DNA of 64,000 nucleotides from contig NZ_JANQAH010000011.1 in assembly GCF_024707125.1 (NCBI RefSeq), positions 744,001 through 808,000 on the forward strand, in the 5' to 3' direction. The notes under the pieces are model-generated. The model was given only the letters and a program-made list of their open reading frames with translations. It searched no databases and was not told the origin of the DNA. This document shows, piece after piece, positions 1 through 8,868 of this stretch (position 1 is the stretch's first letter; the number at the start of each line of letters is the position of its first letter). A program made the position numbers and the translations under genes. This DNA comes from Devosia sp. (GTDB taxonomy: Bacteria; Pseudomonadota; Alphaproteobacteria; Rhizobiales; Devosiaceae).

Positions 1-1378
1 CGAGCGCTTCCGGATGCTCATGGCTGTCGCGATGCGTCAGGTTGAGCACCTGGTAGCTGACCCGGGTCACCGTGCCATCGGGCCGCACGTCCGAGAGACG
101 CACCGAGACCTGCGCCACTGGCTTGTCCGAAGCCACACGGAGTTTCAGCACCGGCGCGCCAAGGACGTCAAAGCTCTCAGTCTGCACAAGGGAGTCAAAG
201 ACGAGAGCGCCGCCGTCATCGAGACGCTGGTCGGTCGGGTGTTCGCCGACACAGCCGGTGCCCATCCATTCGCCGCCGGCCTTGCCGTGGCTCTGCGGTG
301 AGCAAATGACGAGCATGCCGGCAGGAGCGCTACCGATATAAAGGCCATGGTCACCGCCGAGCTGGAAAAGTTTCGGGGCAATGGACGCAGACGGCCAGTT
401 CGCCTCGCCGACCCAGCGACCGGGTGCATCGGTGCGGGTGCCGGTGGGGGCGACACTGTCATTGATATAGGCGCGAAGATCCGGCTCGTTCATGACGCCG
501 GTGTCCTTGCCCTTGAGCCAATGGTCCCACCAGCGCACCGCTTCCTGGAGGAAACCGATGGCCGGACCGGGAACACCGTCCTGCGGATAGACATGGCCCC
601 AGGGGCCAATGATTGCCTTGCGCGGCGTCTTCAGCCCTTCGAGCAGACGCGGCACGGCATTGGTATAGCTGTCAGCCCAGCCGCCAATGGCGAGCACGGG
701 CACTTCGATATCGGAGAAATCCTCGCAGACCGAACCGTGCTTCCAGTAGCTGTCATAGCGCTGGTGTTCGAGCCAGAGCGCGGGAAAGAACGGCATGTTC
801 TCCACGCGCTTGAGCCAGGCCTCGCGCCAGCCTTCGCCGACAATCTCGGGATCGAGCGGCCGGCTCTGATAGGCCAGCATGATCGTACCCCACCAGAGAT
901 TATCGTTGAGCAGCAACCCGCCCATATAGTGGATGTCGTCGGTATAGCGATTGTCGGTCGAATAGGCCGTGATGATGGCCTTGAGGGCAGGCGGGCGGCG
1001 AGCCGCAACCTGCAAGCCATTGAAACCGCCCCAGCTCTTGCCCATCATGCCGACATTGCCGTCGCACCAGGGCTGGGCGGCAATCCAAGCGATGACTTCG
1101 AGAGCATCGTCCTGTTCCTGCTTGAGATATTCGTCGGCCATATGGCCATCGCTCTCGCCCGTGCCGCGCATGTCGACGCGAATGGCGGCATAGCCATTCT
1201 GGGCGAAGAAGCCGTGCATGGGTTCGTCGCGGCCGCGCGTCCCGTCGCGCTTGCGATAGGGGATGTATTCGAGCACGGCCGGGACTTTCGCGTCGCCCTC
1301 GGGCAGGAACAGCCGCGCGCCGAGGCGCGTGCCGTTGCTCATGGGTATCCAGATATGTTCGGTGATACGGATCGACAT
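1..1378 (-). CDS. CocE/NonD family alpha/beta hydrolase (3' end outside window)
   Basis: The frame opens with MSIRITEHIWIPMSNGTRLG and stays open to the window edge (459 codons), so the C-terminus is missing. It shows the CocE/NonD (X-Pro dipeptidyl-peptidase-like) layout: an N-terminal strand region, then YIPYRKRDG, IRVDMRGTGES (oxyanion region) and the nucleophile elbow GKSWGG with the catalytic Ser. A WGHVYPQD segment probably carries the catalytic His. The C-terminal part seen here looks like the jelly-roll domain of the family. Members hydrolyse esters or acylated peptides and amides; the substrate cannot be read from sequence. The start lies 14 bp behind the ABC transporter ATPase gene on the same strand, which suggests a hydrolase acting on what the transporter imports. 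Confidence 0.85.
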   Translation of the reverse strand, partial: MSIRITEHIWIPMSNGTRLGARLFLPEGDAKVPAVLEYIPYRKRDGTRGRDEPMHGFFAQNGYAAIRVDMRGTGESDGHMADEYLKQEQDDALEVIAWIAAQPWCDGNVGMMGKSWGGFNGLQVAARRPPALKAIITAYSTDNRYTDDIHYMGGLLLNDNLWWGTIMLAYQSRPLDPEIVGEGWREAWLKRVENMPFFPALWLEHQRYDSYWKHGSVCEDFSDIEVPVLAIGGWADSYTNAVPRLLEGLKTPRKAIIGPWGHVYPQDGVPGPAIGFLQEAVRWWDHWLKGKDTGVMNEPDLRAYINDSVAPTGTRTDAPGRWVGEANWPSASIAPKLFQLGGDHGLYIGSAPAGMLVICSPQSHGKAGGEWMGTGCVGEHPTDQRLDDGGALVFDSLVQTESFDVLGAPVLKLRVASDKPVAQVSVRLSDVRPDGTVTRVSYQVLNLTHRDSHEHPEAL

Positions 1379-1392
1379 GGGATAGTCCAGTT

Positions 1393-3000
1393 TTAAGCAG
1401 TCGCCTGCTGGCGCTTGGCCAGCACGGTATCGAGCCAGTCGCGGCGCAGCTCGGGCACCGAGGTCACCAGCTCTTCGGTATAGGGGTGGAATGGCGGCTG
1501 GAAGATTTCCGCCGTCGGCCCCTGCTCCACGATCTTGCCGCGCTGCATCACAAGCGTACGGTCGGCCAGGCGCCGAACGACGCCGAGATCATGGGTGATG
1601 AAGAGGTAGGATAGACCCAGCTCCTGCTGCAGGCTTTTGAGCAGCTTCAAGATGTCTTCCGCCACCAGCGGATCGAGCGCCGACGTGACCTCGTCACAGA
1701 TGATGAGATCAGGCTTTGCCGCCAGCGCACGAGCAATGCAGACGCGCTGCTTCTGGCCACCCGAAAGGGCACCCGGCAGACGCGTCGCAAAATCCTGCGG
1801 CAGGCCGATGAGATCGAGGAGGCGCGCGACTTCCTTCTCCTTGGGCACGTCATGCATGCCGAAGTAGAATTTCATCGGACGCCCGATAATTTCTCCAACC
1901 GTCTGGCGCGGGTTCAATGCAACGTCAGGCAGCTGATAAACGAGCTGAATACGCCGCAATTCCTCGCGGCTGCGGTTCTTGTAGGAGCGATCAAGCCGGC
2001 GCCCGTCAAAGCTGATCATGCCCGCCGACGTTGGCAGAAGACCGGCAATGGCGCGGGCAAGGGTCGACTTGCCCGAACCGGATTCACCCACCACCGCCAG
2101 CGTTTCGCCCCGGCGCAGATTGCACGAGATGTCGTCGAGCACTGGCGTCTTGCCGTAATAGGCGTGCACGCCACTGACATCGAGCAGCACATCGCCGACC
2201 TTATGCTTCTCGACAGCACCCGAGAGATTGCCCTGCCGCTCGGCAACGAGCATGCGGGTATATTCCTGGCGCGGCGCTTCGAGCACCTGCTCCGCCGTCC
2301 CCTCTTCCACCATCTTGCCATGGCGCAGCACCATGATGCGATTGGCGATCTGCGCCACGACTGCAAGGTCATGGGTGATGTAAAGGGCCGAAGTATTGTA
2401 GCGCTGGATGAGGCTACGCAGCAGCGCCAAAACCTCGATCTGCGTCGTCACGTCGAGCGCTGTGGTCGGCTCGTCGAGAACGATGATGTCGGGGCGGCAG
2501 GACATGGCCATGGCCACCATGGCGCGCTGCAGCTGCCCACCGGAAACCTGATGCGGATAGCGCTCCCCAAAGGTTTCGGGGTTCGGCAGCTGCAGAGTCT
2601 TCAGCAGTTCCAGCTTCCACGCCTCGGCTTCGGGCCGTGTCATCTTGCCATGATAAAGCGCGCCTTCGACGATCTGCTCGCCGATGCGGATGGCCGGATT
2701 GAACGCCGCCGCGGCCGATTGCGCCACATAGGCAATCCGGGCCCCGCGCATGTTTTCGCGGGCGGCGCGATTGCCTTCCATCAGCGAGACACCGCCGATG
2801 TCGATAGTGCCGCCAACAATGCGGCAACCACCACGGCCATAGCCCATGGCCGCAAGCCCAATGGTCGACTTGCCCGCACCGGATTCGCCGATCAGCCCCA
2901 GCACTTCGCCGGGCGCGAGATCGAGATCGATCCCATCAACCAGCAGATTGCCATTGGGCGCCGCGACTTTGAGACCGCGAATAGTAAGAACATTGCTCAT
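1393..3000 (-). CDS. Peptide-type ABC transporter, fused two-domain ATP-binding protein (DppD-DppF-like)
   Basis: 535 residues carrying two complete nucleotide-binding domains in tandem. Domain 1 has Walker A GESGAGKST, signature VSGGQLQR and Walker B IIVLDEPTTALD. Domain 2 has GESGSGKST, LSGGQKQR and LIICDEVTSALD. Opp/Dpp systems use two different ATPases, here joined in one chain, as is common in Rhizobiales. An upstream in-frame extension is open, but I chose the ATG at 3000 (MSNVLTIRGLKV). It overlaps the permease stop by 4 bases (ATGA), implying translational coupling. It powers import by the two permeases encoded upstream. Confidence 0.93.
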   Translation of the reverse strand: MSNVLTIRGLKVAAPNGNLLVDGIDLDLAPGEVLGLIGESGAGKSTIGLAAMGYGRGGCRIVGGTIDIGGVSLMEGNRAARENMRGARIAYVAQSAAAAFNPAIRIGEQIVEGALYHGKMTRPEAEAWKLELLKTLQLPNPETFGERYPHQVSGGQLQRAMVAMAMSCRPDIIVLDEPTTALDVTTQIEVLALLRSLIQRYNTSALYITHDLAVVAQIANRIMVLRHGKMVEEGTAEQVLEAPRQEYTRMLVAERQGNLSGAVEKHKVGDVLLDVSGVHAYYGKTPVLDDISCNLRRGETLAVVGESGSGKSTLARAIAGLLPTSAGMISFDGRRLDRSYKNRSREELRRIQLVYQLPDVALNPRQTVGEIIGRPMKFYFGMHDVPKEKEVARLLDLIGLPQDFATRLPGALSGGQKQRVCIARALAAKPDLIICDEVTSALDPLVAEDILKLLKSLQQELGLSYLFITHDLGVVRRLADRTLVMQRGKIVEQGPTAEIFQPPFHPYTEELVTSVPELRRDWLDTVLAKRQQATA

Positions 3001-3824
3001 CGATCGGCTCCCTGCACTGCGGCACCGGAATTGAGCAGCCAGTCGACCACGAGATTGACCCCGATCGTAAGAAGCGCAATCGCGGCAGCCGGGAAGAGCG
3101 GCGCGTAGAGGCCGTACAAAATGGCCTGCTGGTTGTCCTTCACCATGCCACCCCAATCCGCGAACGGCGGCTGGATGCCGAGGCCAAGGAAGGAAAGGCC
3201 GGCAACAAAGAGGAAGGTGAAGCAGAAGCGCATGCCGAATTCCGCGATCAGCGGCGGCAGCGCATTGGGCAGGATTTCGCGGGTGATCAACCAGCCAAGG
3301 CTTTCGCCGCGCAAACGGGCGGTTTCGGCATATTCGAGCACCGAAATACCCTGCGCCACGACACGAGCCAATCGGAACACACGGGTGCTGTCGAGCAGCG
3401 CGATGGTGAAGATCAGCACCGGCACTGAGGAGCCTAGCGCCTGCAAAACCACCAGCGCTGAAATCAGCACTGGAATGCACATGACGGTATCGACGATACG
3501 CGAGAGCACCGTGTCGACCCAGCCGCCAAACAGCGCCGCCACGAACCCCAGCGGAATACCGATCGAGAACGAAATCAACGAAGCCGCCAGCGACACGCCG
3601 ATCGACATCTGCGCCCCGGCAAGCAGGCGAGAAAACATGTCGCGGCCGTTCTGGTCGAGACCGAACCAGAACTGCGCCGATGGAGGATCGAAGGGCGCGC
3701 CAACGATCTCGTTCATGCCATATGGCGCGAGCATCGGCCCGAAGACGAAGACGAGGAGGTTGAGCGTCACGATGGTGAGCCCGAGCCAGGCGGAAATGGG
3801 GATGGCTTTGAGCTTGGCTCTCAT
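2997..3824 (-). CDS. ABC transporter permease, DppC/OppC family
   Basis: 275 residues, beginning MRAKLKAIPISAWLGL with one N-terminal membrane segment, then a periplasmic stretch and the five-helix BPD_transp_1 core. The cytoplasmic EAA-type loop is near ETARLRGESLGWLITREILPN. The length is normal for DppC. It overlaps the DppB-like gene upstream and the ATPase gene downstream by 4 bases each, so the transporter genes form one tightly coupled operon. The substrate is likely an oligopeptide, dipeptide or related compound such as nickel chelates or opine-like molecules; sequence alone does not settle which. Confidence 0.92.
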   Translation of the reverse strand: MRAKLKAIPISAWLGLTIVTLNLLVFVFGPMLAPYGMNEIVGAPFDPPSAQFWFGLDQNGRDMFSRLLAGAQMSIGVSLAASLISFSIGIPLGFVAALFGGWVDTVLSRIVDTVMCIPVLISALVVLQALGSSVPVLIFTIALLDSTRVFRLARVVAQGISVLEYAETARLRGESLGWLITREILPNALPPLIAEFGMRFCFTFLFVAGLSFLGLGIQPPFADWGGMVKDNQQAILYGLYAPLFPAAAIALLTIGVNLVVDWLLNSGAAVQGADR

Positions 3825-4768
3825 CGCGGATGCCTCAGACGGGGATTGAGGGCGATGGCGGCGATATCGGCAATGGAATTGAGGATGACGTAAGCCGCCC
3901 CGAAAACCATGGCCGCTGCCTGCACCAGCGGCAGGTCGCGCTTGGCGACGGCATCGACCATGAAGCGCCCGAGCCCGTTATAGTTGAAGATGGCTTCCAC
4001 CAGCACGACACCGGTAATGAGGTAGGCGATATTGAATGCCACCACATTGACGATGGGCGCGGCAGCATTGGGCAGCGCATGACGCAAGACGACACGCTTG
4101 GTCCGCAGACCCTTCAAAAACGCCGTTTCCACATAGGCCTGGTCCATGACCGAAAGCACGGCGGTGCGCGTCATGCGCATCATCTGCGCCACGGTGACGA
4201 GCACCAGGGTCAAAGCCGGCAGGGTCGTCGCGCGCAGCCAATCACCAAAGCTCATGCCAGAATAGGTATCGGCAAGGCTCGGCAGCAGGTTGAACTGCAC
4301 CGAAAGGAAGAGGATCAGCAGCAGCCCGAGGAAATATTCGGGCAAGGACACAAAGGCCAGCGCCACGATATTGATGCCGCGGTCGAACATGCCACCGCGA
4401 CGCACGGCTGCGGCGAGGCCCAGCAGCACGGCGATCGGCACCGAGACCAATGCGGCATAGGCGGCGAGCGCCATGGTATTGCCGAAACGCGGCCAGAGGA
4501 GGTCTGCGACGGGCTGGCGATTGGCGAGCGACATGCCGAGATCGCCGGTCACGAAACCATGGAGCCAGGTCAGGTAACGCTGCCAGGCGGGAAGATCGAG
4601 GCCGAGATCCTGTCGGAGAGCAGCCAGCGATTCCGGCGTTGCATTCTGTCCGAGAATTGCCGAGGCGACGTCGCCCGGCAGGAGCTGGGTGCCCGCGAAA
4701 ATCAACGCGGACACCAGCAGGAGCGTCAGGATCCCAAGCGCGACACGCTTAAGGATGAGTTTGATCAT
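3821..4768 (-). CDS. ABC transporter permease, DppB/OppB family
   Basis: 315 residues: N-terminal helix (LKRVALGILTLLLVSALIFAG), the long periplasmic loop typical of DppB with GDLGMSL, then the permease core with an EAA-type loop around YVETAFLKGLRTKRVVLRHA and final helices. It is the first permease after the binding-protein gene, whose stop shares one base with this ATG (TAATG). It overlaps the next permease by 4 bases. It should heterodimerise with the DppC-like protein to form the inner-membrane channel. Confidence 0.92.
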   Translation of the reverse strand: MIKLILKRVALGILTLLLVSALIFAGTQLLPGDVASAILGQNATPESLAALRQDLGLDLPAWQRYLTWLHGFVTGDLGMSLANRQPVADLLWPRFGNTMALAAYAALVSVPIAVLLGLAAAVRRGGMFDRGINIVALAFVSLPEYFLGLLLILFLSVQFNLLPSLADTYSGMSFGDWLRATTLPALTLVLVTVAQMMRMTRTAVLSVMDQAYVETAFLKGLRTKRVVLRHALPNAAAPIVNVVAFNIAYLITGVVLVEAIFNYNGLGRFMVDAVAKRDLPLVQAAAMVFGAAYVILNSIADIAAIALNPRLRHPR

Positions 4769-6339
4769 TATGCTTCCAGCCAGACCTTTTCGGCCAGGCG
4801 TGCGCCCATGAAGTTGAACATCGGATGGGTGGTCACGCCGCCGAGTTTTGTCGACACAGCGTCGAGATAGTCGCCGAACATCGGGATCATCGCACCACCG
4901 TCGTCGGAAATCATCTGCTGCAGTTCCGCGTAGATTTCCTTGCGCTTGGCATTGTCGAGTAGCGCACGGGCTTCGATGAGCTTGGCGTCGAACGCCTCGT
5001 TCTTCCAGTGCGTGTCGTTCTGTGCAGAGGTCGAGGAATAGGCGATGGTGAGCATCTGGTCGGCCGTCGGACGACCACCCCAGTAACCCATCGAGAACGG
5101 CGCCTTCATCCAGACATTGGACCAGTAGCCATCGCTCGGCTCACGCTTGATCGAAAGCGTAATGCCCGAGGCGGCAGCCGTGCCCTGGAAGATGGCGGCA
5201 GCGTCAACAGCACCCGAGAAGGCCGCATCCGAAGCCGAGAGCTCGATGTTGAGAGAGTCGAGACCGGCTTCCTTCAAATAGAACTTGGACTTTTCGGGAT
5301 CGTAAGCACGCTGCGGCAGGTCGGCGGCATAGAACGGGTCGGTGACCGGGATCGGGTGGTCGTTGCCAAGCTTGCCGTAACCGCGGAGGGCCGTGGTGAG
5401 CAGCTGCTCGCGATCGATCGCGTACTTGATGGCCATGCGGACATTGTTGTCGGCATAGACGCCCTGCGTGCAATCCATCAGGAAGGTGAAGTGCTGGCCA
5501 CCGGCCGACTGCACGACTTCAAGGTTGGGATTGCGCTTGAGCAGATCAACGGTCTTGAAGTCGAGCTGGTTGATGGCGTGCACCTGGCCGCTCATCATCG
5601 CATTGGTACGGGCCGCGATATCGTTGATGACGATGACTTCGACCGCATCGACCCAAGCCGTATTCGGCTTCCAGTAGCTTTCGTTGCGGATAAAGCGCGC
5701 ACGCACGCCCGGTTCATAGCTTTCGAGCACGAAAGGACCGGTGCCGATCGGCTTGGTCCAGTCCTCAAAGCCTTCCGGCACGATGAGGAAGTGATAATCG
5801 GAAAGAATATAGGGAAGATCGGCATTGCCGCTGTCGAGCACGATCTTGATCTCGGTATCCGAAACCTTGACCACGTCGGTGAACTGGCCGGCCGTCGAAC
5901 GCGCTGCCGAGGTCGAAGCCTCGCCGCGGTGCAGATTCAGCGAATAAAGGATGTCTTCGGCAGTCAGCGTCTTGCCATTGTGGAAGGTAACGCCCTGACG
6001 GATCTTGAAGGTCCATTCCTTGGCATCGGCCGAAGGTTCCCAGCTTTCGAACAGCTCGGGCTGGACCATGTTGTCCTTGTCGATTTCGACGAGGCCGTTG
6101 AAGGTCATGTAAGCCTGGTTGACCGGCACCCAGTCCTGCAAGACGCGAATATCGAAATTGTCGGTGGTGGAACCGCCGCCGATACCGAGCTTGAGGACAC
6201 CACCACGCTTGGGCGTTGCTTCCTGCGCGAAGGCGGACGGCACGATAAGGCCGCTGGCGAGAGTGGTGAGACCGAGCCCTGCTGCACCAGCGATGAACTG
6301 GCGGCGGCTCAGGTCGAATGACGACTTGTTCTGCGACAT
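4768..6339 (-). CDS. ABC transporter periplasmic substrate-binding protein, family 5 (DppA/OppA-like)
   Basis: 523 residues. The N-terminus has a twin-arginine signal (LSRRQFIAGAAGLGL) followed by a hydrophobic stretch and cleavage near AFAQEA, so it is probably Tat-exported and soluble in the periplasm. The rest is a typical SBP_bac_5 protein, including WTFKIRQGVTFHNG and the YAIDREQLL region. It is the first gene of the minus-strand operon (binding protein, two permeases, fused ATPase, hydrolase) and should set the import specificity for peptide-like ligands. The 262 bp upstream (6340-6601) hold its promoter and that of the divergent small membrane protein; I see no clear operator there. 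Confidence 0.93.
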   Translation of the reverse strand: MSQNKSSFDLSRRQFIAGAAGLGLTTLASGLIVPSAFAQEATPKRGGVLKLGIGGGSTTDNFDIRVLQDWVPVNQAYMTFNGLVEIDKDNMVQPELFESWEPSADAKEWTFKIRQGVTFHNGKTLTAEDILYSLNLHRGEASTSAARSTAGQFTDVVKVSDTEIKIVLDSGNADLPYILSDYHFLIVPEGFEDWTKPIGTGPFVLESYEPGVRARFIRNESYWKPNTAWVDAVEVIVINDIAARTNAMMSGQVHAINQLDFKTVDLLKRNPNLEVVQSAGGQHFTFLMDCTQGVYADNNVRMAIKYAIDREQLLTTALRGYGKLGNDHPIPVTDPFYAADLPQRAYDPEKSKFYLKEAGLDSLNIELSASDAAFSGAVDAAAIFQGTAAASGITLSIKREPSDGYWSNVWMKAPFSMGYWGGRPTADQMLTIAYSSTSAQNDTHWKNEAFDAKLIEARALLDNAKRKEIYAELQQMISDDGGAMIPMFGDYLDAVSTKLGGVTTHPMFNFMGARLAEKVWLEA

Positions 6340-6601
6340 ATTCCTACCTTGTTTTTTGACTTACCGCCGTCTGCGCACGCACAGGAGGAGGTGTCCCCAT
6401 GGCCGAAATACTAGTGGGCAAATGGCGATGCCCGGCATGATTTATTCTCATACCCCTATCAGAATCCATCGTGCAGGATTTCGTCGCTACCATGAATAGA
6501 TGGCGCTTATTGGGTGGAACAGCGCATCCCCAGAGCTGCGCGACTGCCCCGTTTCTTGACTATATTGCAGCGCCCCCGCGGCGCGTTCGGGAGCATTTGA
6601 G

Positions 6602-6865
6602 ATGGAGCTTGCGACTGCCATAGGGCTCATCGGCGCAGTGGCCTATCTGGCCGGCTACGCCTTGATCCAGATGCGCGTGCTCACCATCGATGACGGCCGC
6701 TATGCGGCACTGAACGTCCTCGGTGGCCTGGCCCTGATCTATTCCCTGCTCTGGAATTTCAACCTTGGCTCCTTCCTGACCCAGGTCGCCTGGTTGATCT
6801 TCACGGTCGTCGGCTATGTCCATAGCCGCCACCGGCGCCGCAAGGCGGGTGCCGCCAACCAGTAG
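6602..6865 (+). CDS. Small integral membrane protein, CBU_0592-like
   Basis: 87 residues with three hydrophobic segments (about residues 5-24, 37-52 and 57-73) and a basic tail HSRHRRRK. The pattern, with an early LIGAVAYLAGYAL and a central LNVLGGLALIYSLLWNFNLGS, fits the small CBU_0592-like membrane proteins found next to unrelated genes in many proteobacteria. Function is unknown. It is alone on its strand here, divergent from the peptide transporter operon and convergent with the LysR gene 6 bp downstream. Confidence 0.7.
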   Translation: MELATAIGLIGAVAYLAGYALIQMRVLTIDDGRYAALNVLGGLALIYSLLWNFNLGSFLTQVAWLIFTVVGYVHSRHRRRKAGAANQ

Positions 6866-6871
6866 GCCTAA

Positions 6872-7762
6872 TCAGCTGTCATTGTTGGCATTGTGCGCGA
6901 TCAGCCAGTCGCTGACTTCGCGCACGATCCGGCGTTGATGCCGATCGGCGGGACGCATGAGATAGAAGCGCCCCTCGGACTGCATCATGTGATCATGCAC
7001 GGGCACCAGCGTGCCGGCTTCGAGCTGCTCGCGGATCAACCAGGTCCAGCCCAGCACATAGCCCCCGCCCTGCATCGCCGCTGCGACGCAGAGCCCGTAG
7101 TCACCCAAAAGCCACCGGCGCTGTCCTTCCGGCGGCGTCAGCCCTGCGCTCTGCCACCATTGCGGCCAGTCCTGCCATTCGCGCATCGTGTCCTCGATGC
7201 CGATGATCACCGGATCTGGCACGTCCATGAGAGGCGGCAGGCCCGGCGCGGCCACTGGCACGATTTCCTCGCGCCCCAGCACGATCAGGTTGACCCCGGC
7301 CGGACGTTCGCTGCGATAGAAAACCGCGAGATCGAATTCATCGAGGCGCAGATGCACGATGTCGTCAGTCACCTTGAGCCGCAGCTCAAGCCCCGGAATT
7401 TCAAGCTGCATGCGCTTGAGCAGCGGCATGAACCACTGATCGGCAATACCGCGCGAACAGGCAATGGTGACCTGGCGCGGCCCGGCCCAACTGCGCACAC
7501 CCTCGGTGACCGCCGCAACTTCGCCGAGCACGCGCGAAATATCGGCAGCATAGGCCTCGCCGACATGTGTCAGATGCACGCCATGCACGGCGCGGGTGAA
7601 GAGTTTTGAGCCGATAAAGGCCTCGAGCTTGCCGATCTGCCGGCTGACCGCACTCTGCGTCAGCCCCAGTTCGAGGCCCGCGCGCGAAAAACTGCCGAGG
7701 CGCGATGCCGCTTCGAAGACGACAAGCGCATTGAGCGGCGGCAATTTCTGCAATTTCGCCAT
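6872..7762 (-). CDS. LysR family transcriptional regulator, GcvA-like
   Basis: 296 residues, the usual LysR length. The N-terminus MAKLQKLPPLNALVVFEAASRLGSF and the helix-turn-helix with LGLTQSAVSRQI match the GcvA branch. An effector-binding domain follows (from about residue 90). It stands alone between a convergent small membrane protein and the siderophore-type binding protein gene. LysR proteins often regulate a divergent neighbour, but no divergent gene starts here, so the target is not evident. Confidence 0.9.
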   Translation of the reverse strand: MAKLQKLPPLNALVVFEAASRLGSFSRAGLELGLTQSAVSRQIGKLEAFIGSKLFTRAVHGVHLTHVGEAYAADISRVLGEVAAVTEGVRSWAGPRQVTIACSRGIADQWFMPLLKRMQLEIPGLELRLKVTDDIVHLRLDEFDLAVFYRSERPAGVNLIVLGREEIVPVAAPGLPPLMDVPDPVIIGIEDTMREWQDWPQWWQSAGLTPPEGQRRWLLGDYGLCVAAAMQGGGYVLGWTWLIREQLEAGTLVPVHDHMMQSEGRFYLMRPADRHQRRIVREVSDWLIAHNANNDS

Positions 7763-7869
7763 TGTAAACTTCGACGCGCGCCGTTGATCGGCCGATTGAC
7801 ACCAACAGGCTTCGGCTTATCGCACCGCGCAAAGGCGCGCATCTTATTTCGCTTTCCTGGCCGCGCTTG

Positions 7870-8793
7870 CTACTGGCGCGGCGCCTCCACGCCATAGGCC
7901 TGGGCGATGTCATCGAGCACGAGATTGGCCGCCAATATCCCCCCGGCAATGTTCCACACGGCGTCGTCGACCCGGTGGATTGCACCAGCCTTGACCGCAC
8001 CGAGGCCAAGCCAAAGCGGGCTCGCCGTCCATTCGGTTTCGACCGCCAACCCCTCGCCGTCACCACTATCGCGCGTAAAATAGAAGATGCGATCGCCATC
8101 CATTTCCGGAATGCGCTCCATGGTGATTTCCTGATTGTCGGTCAGTGCCGCCTGTATGGCCGGTCGGGCAAAACCGATGCGTCGCAGGATATCGCCGGCA
8201 AATGTATCGGGAGCACGCAGGCTCGTGCGCCCGCCGCCGCGGAAGCGGACCAGCGAAATCTCTTCGGAGACCTTGTCGCCCAGAGCGACCTTCAACGCGG
8301 CAATGCGCTCTTCAAACGCCTTCACCCCAGCCTCGCCCTCAGCCTCAAGGCCAAGCGCTTCGGCATAGAGCTGATAGTTTTCGAGCCATTTGCCGTCGAA
8401 GACGTCGGCCATCACGGTTGGCGACATGGCGGAAAGCTGCTCGTAAATGCCTTCGTGACGCACCTTGATGCCAAGGATCAGGTCCGGTTCGAGCGCGGCA
8501 ATGGCTTCAAGGTTCGGCGCGTCCTCGGCGCCGATCTCGGTCACCTCGACCATCGCGTCAGCGATATGTGGATACCAGGGCTCTCCGACTGTCGAGCGCA
8601 CCGCCGCGATTGGCGTCACCCCCAGATCGAGAAGGGCCTCGGTGCCTTCATTGGTGAGGATCACGACCCGCTGCGGCGCGTCGGGCACGCTCGTCACGCC
8701 CATGGCATGGGTGACGTCACGGGCCTGCGCCGCCCCCGTAGCAATCAACGTGGCTAAGACAAGGGCGGGAAGGATTGGTCTGGTCTTTTTCAT
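7870..8793 (-). CDS. ABC transporter substrate-binding protein, siderophore/iron (FecB/FepB) type, orphan
   Basis: The frame is open from 8859, but I place the start at the ATG pair 8796/8793: a GAGG stands 5 bases before the second ATG (MKKTRPILPALVLATLIATG), giving a clean signal peptide cut near AQARD and 307 residues. There is no lipobox Cys. The body is a cluster A-II (periplasmic-binding type 2) fold: RVVILTNEGTEALLDLGV at the first lobe, LEPDLILG before the long helix, then RIGF and the C-terminal lobe. Such proteins deliver ferric siderophores or haem, but no permease or ATPase gene is adjacent. The gene lies 76 bp downstream of an RpiR regulator gene and has a motif in its leader shared with that gene's promoter. 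Confidence 0.85.
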   Translation of the reverse strand: MKKTRPILPALVLATLIATGAAQARDVTHAMGVTSVPDAPQRVVILTNEGTEALLDLGVTPIAAVRSTVGEPWYPHIADAMVEVTEIGAEDAPNLEAIAALEPDLILGIKVRHEGIYEQLSAMSPTVMADVFDGKWLENYQLYAEALGLEAEGEAGVKAFEERIAALKVALGDKVSEEISLVRFRGGGRTSLRAPDTFAGDILRRIGFARPAIQAALTDNQEITMERIPEMDGDRIFYFTRDSGDGEGLAVETEWTASPLWLGLGAVKAGAIHRVDDAVWNIAGGILAANLVLDDIAQAYGVEAPRQ

Positions 8794-8845
8794 CATGTCC
8801 TCGCGGATGGGCAGTGATCTTCTGCCATAGGCGCTATAAAACATG

Positions 8846-8855
8846 AATGTAGTAG
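8846..8855. promoter_or_regulatory. Candidate RpiR half-site upstream of the siderophore-type binding protein gene
   Basis: AATGTAGTAG on the plus strand. The same 10-mer occurs (as CTACTACATT) at 9812-9821 in the rpiR promoter. It lies about 50 bp upstream of the ATG at 8793, in the gap after the RpiR stop, so the binding-protein gene may have its own RpiR-controlled promoter. Inferred from the repeat only. Confidence 0.4.
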
Positions 8856-8868
8856 TCAAATTATCTGA

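Noticed and set aside
1852-3108. 418-codon plus-strand frame opposite the fused ABC ATPase
   Set aside because: His/Arg-rich shadow of the real gene with no recognisable domain.
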